DNA of 64,000 bases, taken from the NCBI GenBank assembly GCA_032622095.1, contig CP136062.1, positions 142,494,351 to 142,558,350 of the forward strand, given 5' to 3'. How positions within the stretch are numbered: position 1 is the stretch's first letter; every line of letters starts with the position of its first letter. The stretch comes from Siphonodentalium dalli (taxonomy: Eukaryota > Mollusca > Scaphopoda > Gadilida > Siphonodentaliidae). The position numbers and the translations under genes are program-made. Shown here piece after piece: positions 56,342-64,000 of this stretch. The notes beneath the pieces are model-generated. The model did not search any database and had not been told where the DNA came from. It saw only the letters and a list, made by a program, of their open reading frames with translations.

Positions 56342-56709
56342 TTAACCCTTTACCCAACAGAACGGCCCTGTGCCAATGCATTCTCTTATATATGCGAGTC
56401 GACCATAGGTCGCCTCGCATATATAAGAGAATGCATTGGCTTAACACATTAAAAATTATAAAATTGTTAAAGAATGTAAGAAAAAATGCCAATGCATTCT
56501 CTTATATATGCGAGGCGACCTATGGTCGACTCGCATATATAAGAGAATGCATTGGCACAGGGCATAACTGTAACCATCACAATGTGGTCAAGGAGCCGGT
56601 TCCAATGATATCCATATTTGTATGGTTCTATTGAGACAGACCGAAGATATTTAAGGCTGTTGAAGCTTTATTTGGCCGGTTTTGGCCGGTTTGTTGGGTA
56701 AAGGGTTAA
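56342..56709. mobile_element. TTAA TIR element with internal palindromes
   Basis: TTAA|CCCTTTACCCAACA and TGTTGGGTAAAGGG|TTAA ends. Inside are two palindromes of CATTCTCTTATATATGCGAG around CGACC-TA-GGTCG. Confidence 0.8.
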
Positions 56710-56966
56710 GCTATCCCATGGCATCAGATGGTTCTCTTATATATGCGAGGCGACCTATGGTCGACTCGCATATATAAGAGAATGCATTGGCACAGGGCAT
56801 AACTGTAACCATCACAATGTGGTCAAGGAGCCGGTTCCAATGATATCCATATTTGTATGGTTCTATTGAGACAGACCGAAGATATTTAAGGCTGTTGAAG
56901 CTTTATTTGGCCGGTTTTGGCCGGTTTGTTGGGTAAAGGGTTAAGCTATCCCATGGCATCAGATGG
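56497..56966. repeat. 235-bp tandem duplication
   Basis: 56,497-56,731 is repeated at 56,732-56,966 with virtually no difference. It includes the right end of the TTAA element plus 22 bases of flank. Confidence 0.9.
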
Positions 56967-58839
56967 TTCTCGAATGTGATCTCATTAAAGTACTTGGTAT
57001 ATGATCGAGCAAACATCTGGGACGATTTTGCATATTTCTGAATCTGAAATCAGAAACTCGGTTGGCAACCAGAAGCAAGGAATCGCAAAGTGACAAGAGT
57101 ATTGATACGGAGTCAACGCATTCCTGAAATTTCACTCATGTTTCTTTATCAATGTTCAATGCTCGTGTGAGTCGTGTATAGTTCGTCGGAATTATAGAGG
57201 GGTGTCAGGTTGGAAATTCCCAACACTTGGAAAGCTGGAGGTCAATCTATAGATGCTAGGATTTTGCTATGTTCATGTTCATTTTTCAAAATTCTCACAC
57301 CGGGCAGACCATGATTCTGGTTCCCCCTTCCGGTGCAGCAAAAGACAAACGGATCACCGGGAGGGTGGAAATGGAATTGTGAAAGCTCGTGGGACTGGTC
57401 TGATTCAAGGAGAGGGATGCAGTTCGAAATTCCAATGTGGATGCCCCCACCCCACGGAGACATGTGCAGGGATATGGCTAGAGGGTCTCCTGGGGGGGGG
57501 GGGGGTCCACCGTGGGAGAATTCCAAATGCACCCCCTTGAATCAGACCAAATACAAGTTGTGCATAATTCCATTTGCAACCCCCTTTTTGCACCCCAGTG
57601 CTCAGGCCTAATCCGAATAGCCTGTATATTCATAAACCATGGTTCTATATATATATATATATATATATACCCTGTCAGTGTTTGCCCTGGCCCAAAATTG
57701 TACAATCTATTTAGCCACTTTTGAAAAAGTTTCTCCACATACTGTTGGATTAATTCGCACAAGATGTAATACGATATAAACATTTATTCACTCAAAGTTA
57801 TCAGCTCTTATAAGTCATAACAATATACACCATTAACAAATTAACAGTACCATTCAAAATTAAAACCCGATATGAGAACATTCAGATATTTGAAACTGAA
57901 AATTGCTTAAATCCTAACATCTAGTGGTCTAACTCAAGACCAATGCACAAGGCCACGGGCAATAGACCAGGGCACACTGGGCCGACCATGGTTGTTCGGC
58001 CCGGTGTGAGAAAAATTTGAAAACTAAACAAGAAAAATCGCAAAATCCTAGCATCTAGACTGGCTTCAAGCTTTCTTGGTGTTGGAAATTTCAAACCTCA
58101 TACTCACCCTTAGGTTGGGAAATTCTCCAACTGATGACCATTCCAGTCCACAATTTTGACCAAATGTAGTAGCATATTGTTTTCTTAAACCAACAAGAGG
58201 TGTGCACTCGAGTGCTAGCATACCCCCACCGTGGCAAATTCAACCCGCATTATCCGTAAACCAAACAAAAAAGATTTTTAACTTTAAAGAAAAATTCGGA
58301 CTAATTATATCGATATGGTGTCACAAGAAGCTTGTACAGAAAAAATTATTCAAATTGGTTCATATTTGTTAAAGTTATTAAGTCGGACAGAATTTTCTAA
58401 GTCAAAATAAGTCTAAAATGAAGTGTAATATTACGAAAAACAGTCTGAGCCAATCCCTAGCCGTATCATGTAGCGAGGGTATTGTGAAAAGCATGTTCAC
58501 ATATACCAAAAATTAATGAAATCGGTTCATATTTGTTAAAGTTATTAAGTCGGACAGAATAAGTCGAAAATGAGGCGTAACTTTAAAAAAAAAAGTCGGA
58601 CCGAACTGCAATTAGCATCATGCGGAGAGGCAGTCCTAATAGTAGGGCGGCTCCGTGTCAAAAAAAGGGTGACGTGCATTTTATGGTAAAAGCAACAAAC
58701 TTTGTATACAACATCCTGAGGTGATATCTTGTGGATGTAGATATCATGCCAAGCTAAGGAGAGCCCATGGTTGCCATGGTAACCACCGAAAAAAAATGGC
58801 CACCAAAAATGCCAAATTGGCTTTTTGCGGAAGTGCGAT
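56967..58839. other. Intergenic with diverged repeats
   Basis: G-run near 57,492 and (TA)n at about 57,644-57,669. At 58,280-58,620 there are two diverged copies of TTAAAGTTATTAAGTCGGAC-containing sequence. No gene supported. Confidence 0.45.
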
Positions 58840-59255
58840 TTTGGCGCCCCTCTCCCTGCACTGCACCCCTGATAAATAGCGCCACTTTTGCCATCTTGAA
58901 ATCACACGATTAGATTCCTCGTTTCATGGAGAAGATGTGTACCAACTTTGTGGAAATCGGCGCTATACAGGTTTATCAATTCTTGTGCACCTCTCCCCTT
59001 GCGTACACCCCTGACTCAAATGGCGCCACTATTGACATCTGTAAACCACACCATTAGATTCCTCATATCACGGAGATGATTATGTATAAGTTGGGTTGAA
59101 ATCGGCGACAATTTTGTTTCTGCCCTCCCCCTTTTGTGCCCCTGACTTTAGAAAATTCTAACCCGCACTATCTTATCCATTATCTTTCTTGTAAAAAAAA
59201 GTACCAAAATAGACCTCTCTATTGTTATCGAGATGGTCCCTGTAAAATTGTTTAG
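58840..59255 (-). mobile_element. Fragment of Helitron family 2 (minus)
   Basis: The reverse complement matches the first ~600 bases of 49,240-52,083: AAGAAAGATAATGG, TTAGAATTTTCTA, CGCCGATTTC and ATGAGGAATCTAATGGTGTG in the same order. Confidence 0.7.
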
Positions 59256-59321
59256 TCTATAGGCCTTTCGTGCTTCTTGCATTTTTCAATATACATTGAT
59301 TAACAACGAGTTATTATGACG

Positions 59322-60170
59322 TCACTTCCGTTGTGGGTTGTACACGTCACTTCCGGCGTTTAGTTTCGACCGGAAACGTTGTTTAAAGAGATCTTCTTGT
59401 GCTAGTCTAGCCATAATATTGTCTGTTTTCATTTTGTAGAATGGGAATATCCTGAAGTTGCCATTGTTGCATTCTTCCAAATGCCCACTTAGTGGTATCT
59501 GTCGATATTCCTTATGATTTATTTGTTGCCGATGGATGGTCACCCTTTCACGTACAGTGTTTCCTGTTTGGCCTACGTATCCTTCGCCGCATCCATCGCA
59601 AGTTATGTAGTATATTAGATTTTTTGATTTACAGTCCAAGTCAGTATTTGGGAATATTTCCATTTTGTTTTTTAATGGTAATTTTTTCCCCGGAAACACG
59701 TGACGGCATGCTTTACATCGTTTGTCACCACAGCGTTTTACTTGGTATTCAGTTTTGTTTTCTGTGATGAAGCGTGCCTTTGTCAGGATTCGTTTTAAGT
59801 TACTTGGTTGGCGCTTACTATCTATAATTTCGTCCCTATTCACCAGCGATCGCATTTTGTCACTCTTTTCTAGGATAGGAAAAAAGGTCCTTTGCACATC
59901 GCGCGATGTTGTTGTGGCGAGGATTGTGTGTGGTTACAAATGGTATAGATATTTTTGTTATTTTGTTTTAACTTTTCGGCGCGAAGTTCTTCTAATGTGG
60001 TGTTCCGCGCTCTATCTATCCCATTCATTATTAATTGTTCTGGATAATGTTGTTGTTTCAAGAATACGTAGAGTTCTTCCAATCTTTTATCTCGTAATGT
60101 TGGTTGGTTCGACAAAAATGGTTCCAACCAAACTCAGAATTGCAGGTTCCAACGATGTTTATTATCTGTG
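59322..60170 (-). pseudogene. 5'-truncated Penelope-like element, different lineage from the array
   Basis: 59,897-59,322 (minus) encodes a C-x4-C-x2-C motif (CGDKRCKAC) followed by a GIY-YIG domain (LIYYITC...YVGQT...R...H). Just upstream in another frame (60,127-59,870) is the RT-to-nuclease linker (LFLKQQHYPEQLI-like), so the frame is shifted between them. The RT itself is absent. The sequence differs strongly from the array PLE. A free-standing GIY-YIG host gene is possible but less likely. Confidence 0.7.
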
Positions 60171-61469
60171 CCAAATTAAAAAAAAATGACAGAATATGTA
60201 TACAGGCTCGGGCTAAAGTTGGATCCCAGGATGTATGATGTCAAAAATGTTTTCTATTAAATATGTATGTCAGTGTGCGTTTTAGTCATGGTTCGGACGA
60301 TGAACCCATTTCTTTGTGATAGATGCCAAGATTAATCAATTAGTTTGCAATTGAGTTAAAGGGAGGTAAAAGCTATTCTGCATCATAAGTTTCAAGATAT
60401 ATCCAATTAGACCCACGGAGCGTCGATAAACCTAGCGGTATTTTCAATTGGGAGATTCATTTCAACAGAACATATTGTGTGTCATTATCTAAAGAGTGAT
60501 TTGTAATCACCTCTCCAATTCTGTTCGCTGGAGACTACAAAATGCCACCAGTCTCATAATATTAATATATGGATTTCCAGAATAACAGGTGCGCCTCGGG
60601 TGGTAAAAGCCTTTTGTATTTATCACATTGAGTGCTTCTTTCAACGGTTTACATTTAAACATCAGAATCCCCTTCCTGCTGAAAACTTTGACGAGCGACA
60701 CATGCCAATCGATAGAGGTATCGCTGGACATGTAGTGACAAGGCTGAAATCTAGCTCCAGTCTTATAATTGATGCTACGTACACATAATGACAATGCTTT
60801 CATGAAATTCCTATCCGATTGATTTAAACCTATTACAATACAAATTGGCATTGTCTTGGAGAATGACTATATACATATATTGCATATTTTGGTTATAAAT
60901 GTTGAAATCGTTGTCCGACTTAAGTTGGCTGAATATCAGGCACAAATCAATTGCTAGTTTTCCGGGTGACATCCTGTCTGAGTGTAAACAAGAAGCCAAG
61001 ACAGTCACCGTATACTCAACTTGTTTTATAGTATTAGTGTATACTTAATGCAGATATAAACAAATACAAATACCGTATACATGAAGATGTTGTCCGGGTG
61101 GGATGAGGTGTGTTTGACAATTAATTTGGAAATGCCGCGCCGCCTCATACATGTACTATAGGCTATAGTCCCTGGTTTGGCCAATGGGTCGATAGTCGGT
61201 GTGACTATACAGAGCGTTTAGGATTTCAAGTGGGGTTCTCTTCGTGGTATACCTGCCAGTATCTTGGGTTCTGGGACTTCTCTTCCCGATATCGTAACGT
61301 CGTATCGTTTATACCACTATAGACCGTATTCGCTAAGGTTGTATATAGTTATTCCTCTTGCGCGCCGCCATCTTGTGCGTCAAGCTCGTCTGTGTTTACA
61401 TTTCTATCCACGAAGACATTTTTCTACAATTTTACTCTCGATAAACGACTATGTGTTAATTTGAACGAG
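60171..61469. other. Upstream region of the SWIM/YqaJ gene
   Basis: No gene seen. The ~60 bases before the ATG are the likely 5' UTR; no promoter element can be named with confidence. Confidence 0.4.
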
Positions 61470-63952
61470 ATGGCGACAAAAAAGCAAACCGGACAAAAGT
61501 ATATCGATACTTTAGACGAACGTTCTAAGCGGAGATACCTTGAAAAGCTGGAGTTAATCGACGGAATCGACCCGTACGACAATGTCAACAAAGGAAAATG
61601 GAGATCTGAAACTGACGCAACTAGCGGATTTGTAGATATGACTTATCCAGATATTGTGAACTACCTGGTGAATTCTGTGAGCGCATACACGTTGGAGGAA
61701 TTGAAAAACTACAAGACATTAAATTCCCATAATTATTTCACCAGTGGCTGGGTATCTGACATGAAACATTTACCTGTAAACAGTGGAAATCGGATTCTTG
61801 TCCTAGCAAAGGTGGGTGTGTTACTTTCGTTTTGCAAAAGAAATTTCTGCGTAAATTCACATGAATTTATTTATGACTAATGTCCTTACAATTAGTAACT
61901 TTATTTTAAATACATGTGTAAGTTCTGAATTTGAGACATGGTTAGATCATGCCATAAATCTCTATTCCACTGTTCCAGCTGGAGTAGAGATTCATGGCAT
62001 GATCTAGGACATGGGCAGATATTCAGGTACATGTAATATAACTTAAATAAGTACATGTATGTAAGTACATAGTACATGTGATATGTATATTGCATATATA
62101 CATGTATGTAGACACGTATGATGTACATGTATAAGTGGAGTCTTCTAACAAACATAACAGCATTTCAAGATTAAAGATTCAATAGTATTTATTCAATACT
62201 AAATTTCATATTAATAATATTAAATGTACAAACAGGACCCTGCAAAAGTTCAACTTATTAAGGCAGGGCCCTTCAATATACCAGTTATGGTAATATAATA
62301 TACATGTAGCATTTTGTCAACGTATATATTTTTATTTCCATACAACAAAAGAAAAAGCCAACACAAAAAGAAAACGCAATTTACAAAATATAAAATAATT
62401 AAAAAAAGTTCTCATCATTTAATATTATGATCATAAATATAATTATGTGAAATATGTTCATTCGCAGGTTAAGCATTCACAGAGGATGAATGAACCACCT
62501 CTATCGCCATGGGTGATAGCTGAGAAGAATGGAACTGTGCTTGCGGCTCATTGTACATGCATGGCTGGGTTGGGCGAGAGTTGTAGTCATGTTGGTGCAG
62601 TACTCTTTGCTATGGAAGCCACTGCTAATTTGTATAGCACAAGGACTGTAACCCAGGAGAAGGCATACTGGCTTGTTCCGAATGGTGCAAAAAAAGTTGA
62701 TTTTGACATGGTTAAAGACATAAATTTTGCATCATCAAAATCAAAGAAAAGAAAGATTGACAGCATTGAAGTTTCGAACTCAACAGTTACGATTCACACA
62801 CCAAAGCGCTCGTCTACCCCACTCCCTAAAGTTGCTGCACCATCTGATGAGGAACTTAATAATTTCTTCACAAAACTCCACAATTCCGGAACAAAACCAG
62901 TTACATGTATGTTATCACTAGTTCCAAACTTTGCTGGATATTATGTACCTTCATGTTTGAGCAGTATTTATCCAAAAGTATTGCCAGATTTATATAGTGA
63001 AGATTACTGTGGATACACCAGTGAAGAAATGAATGAACATGTGCATACTGTTTTGGAAAACCTGACAATCACATCAGTTCAGGCTGCTAAAGTTGAGAAA
63101 GACACGCGTGCACAGAGTGACTCTAAACTGTGGTTCAATTTTAGAGCAGGAAGAATCACAGCATCTCGTGTTAAGGGTGTATGTTGTACGTCCGTCCAAA
63201 TTCCATCAATTAGTTTGGTTAGAAATATATGCTACCCACATAGTTACAAATTTTCTACAAACGCTACTAGATGGGGATGTGACCATGAAAAGTTGGCTCT
63301 GGAGGAGTATGAGGTTAGGATGAATTCACATCACAAGAATTTTGAACTGCAAAATAGTGGCTTTGTGATAAACCCGGAGTACATTCATCTTGGAGCCACA
63401 CCTGATGGCATCACCAAATGTGACTGTTGTGGCATGGGGACAGTTGAAGTTAAATGTCCCTACTGTGTCAAAGACTTGATACTCAAAGACACCCTCGACA
63501 CAAAGAGCTGTCTTGAGAATGTTGAGGGCATAATGTGTTTGAAAAAGAAGAATGCATACTACCACCAGGTCCAAACACAAATATTTGTCTGTGAAAAAAA
63601 ATTTGCTGATTTTGTAGTCTGGACTGTAAAAGACTTTCACATGGAGCGCATTATGCCCGATTTGGAACTTTGGAAGGAAACAATTTTGCCAAAAACAAAA
63701 GGATTCTTCCAGAAAATCATTTTGCCTGAACTTATGTCAAAATGCTTTTCTCGACAATCTGTCCTTGATACAAGAGGAAACTCATTGGAGTATTCAAATT
63801 CAAATGATTCAGCAGCTGTGAACACTGCAAGTGAAAAACATACTAGTATTATAAATCAATCTTCCAAAAATGTGTGCATATGTCAATCTACATTTAGTTC
63901 AAAGGATTTGATTGAGAGGCTTCACCTCAGCATCAGTTCCTCTGAAGCTTAA
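61470..63952 (+). CDS. SWIM zinc finger and YqaJ-type nuclease protein, join(61470-61811, 62468-63952)
   Basis: A 608-residue protein in two exons. AAG|GTGGGT at 61811/61812 and TTCGCAG|GTT at 62467/62468 join in phase 0 and restore the segment VLAK-VKHSQRM. SWIM motif: C143-x-C145...C153-x-H155 (CTCMAGLGESCSH), usually a nucleic-acid or protein binding finger. From ~W336 comes a YqaJ / lambda-exonuclease-like PD-(D/E)XK fold: R-x-GRITASR, WGCDHE, G-A-T-P-D427-G, V-E441-V-K443-CPY and Q481-V-Q-T-Q. All expected catalytic residues are present, so it may be an active nuclease. Proteins of this architecture are numerous in aquatic invertebrates; their role is not established. Stop TAA at 63950. 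Confidence 0.85.
61812..62467 (+). other. Intron of the SWIM/YqaJ gene
   Basis: GT...AG ends. It contains a foldback (about 61,937-62,010, arms with AGATCATGCCAT / ATGGCATGATCT) and a tract rich in ACATGTA words. Confidence 0.8.
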
Positions 63953-64000
63953 TGAATTGATTCTGTACGTGTATCTGAAATCTGGAATACGATTATCGGA

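Noticed and set aside
1-64000. CRISPR arrays, bacterial operons, tRNA or rRNA genes
   Set aside because: Direct repeats here are satellites or mobile elements, genes have eukaryotic features, and no cloverleaf or rRNA core was recognised by eye.

Overview
The window is AT-rich metazoan nuclear DNA. Its stacked Penelope-like elements, Helitrons, TTAA- and TA-flanked MITEs, scattered ACATGTA words and intron-bearing gene suggest a marine invertebrate, plausibly a mollusc or another lophotrochozoan. The species cannot be fixed from sequence alone. Only two loci look like host genes: an intronless mitochondrial pyruvate dehydrogenase phosphatase (37.3-38.8 kb) and a two-exon SWIM zinc finger plus YqaJ-nuclease protein (61.5-64.0 kb). 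Almost everything else is mobile or repetitive DNA.

1-9,968: a head-to-tail array of a Penelope-like retroelement (PLE) on the minus strand, with two complete 4.61-kb units, the start of a further unit running off the left edge, and a truncated copy at the right. Each unit has ORF1 (helical N-terminus, Ser/Pro/Thr-rich linker, SGNH/GDSL-hydrolase-like C-terminus) and ORF2 (reverse transcriptase plus C-terminal GIY-YIG nuclease). The ORF1 stop sits directly behind a T_TTA_AAC heptamer. The -1 frame from that heptamer is open straight into ORF2, which has no ATG before its conserved N-terminal motif. A hammerhead-ribozyme-like fold lies in the non-coding part of each unit. This combination is the most interesting system in the window.

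9,969-21,488: a Helitron copy, LINE debris duplicated around a TA microsatellite, a large repeat (A) carrying a nested TIR element, and three head-to-tail non-autonomous Helitrons separated only by short AT tracts. 21,489-29,290: a 26-bp minisatellite, four 890-bp satellite units in an A-B-A'-B' order, arrays of GATATC-centred palindromes and a 1.56-kb TA-flanked TIR element. 30.5-36.6 kb: nested TIR elements and repeat B, an inverted relative of A.

36.9-39.0 kb: the PDP gene. 39.3-57 kb: a dense field of palindromic and TTAA-flanked MITEs, a complete 2.84-kb Helitron (49,240-52,083) and a small one (53,017-53,455). 57-60.2 kb: diverged repeats and a second, older PLE fragment. 61.4-64 kb: the SWIM/YqaJ gene. 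The two host genes show no functional link to each other.
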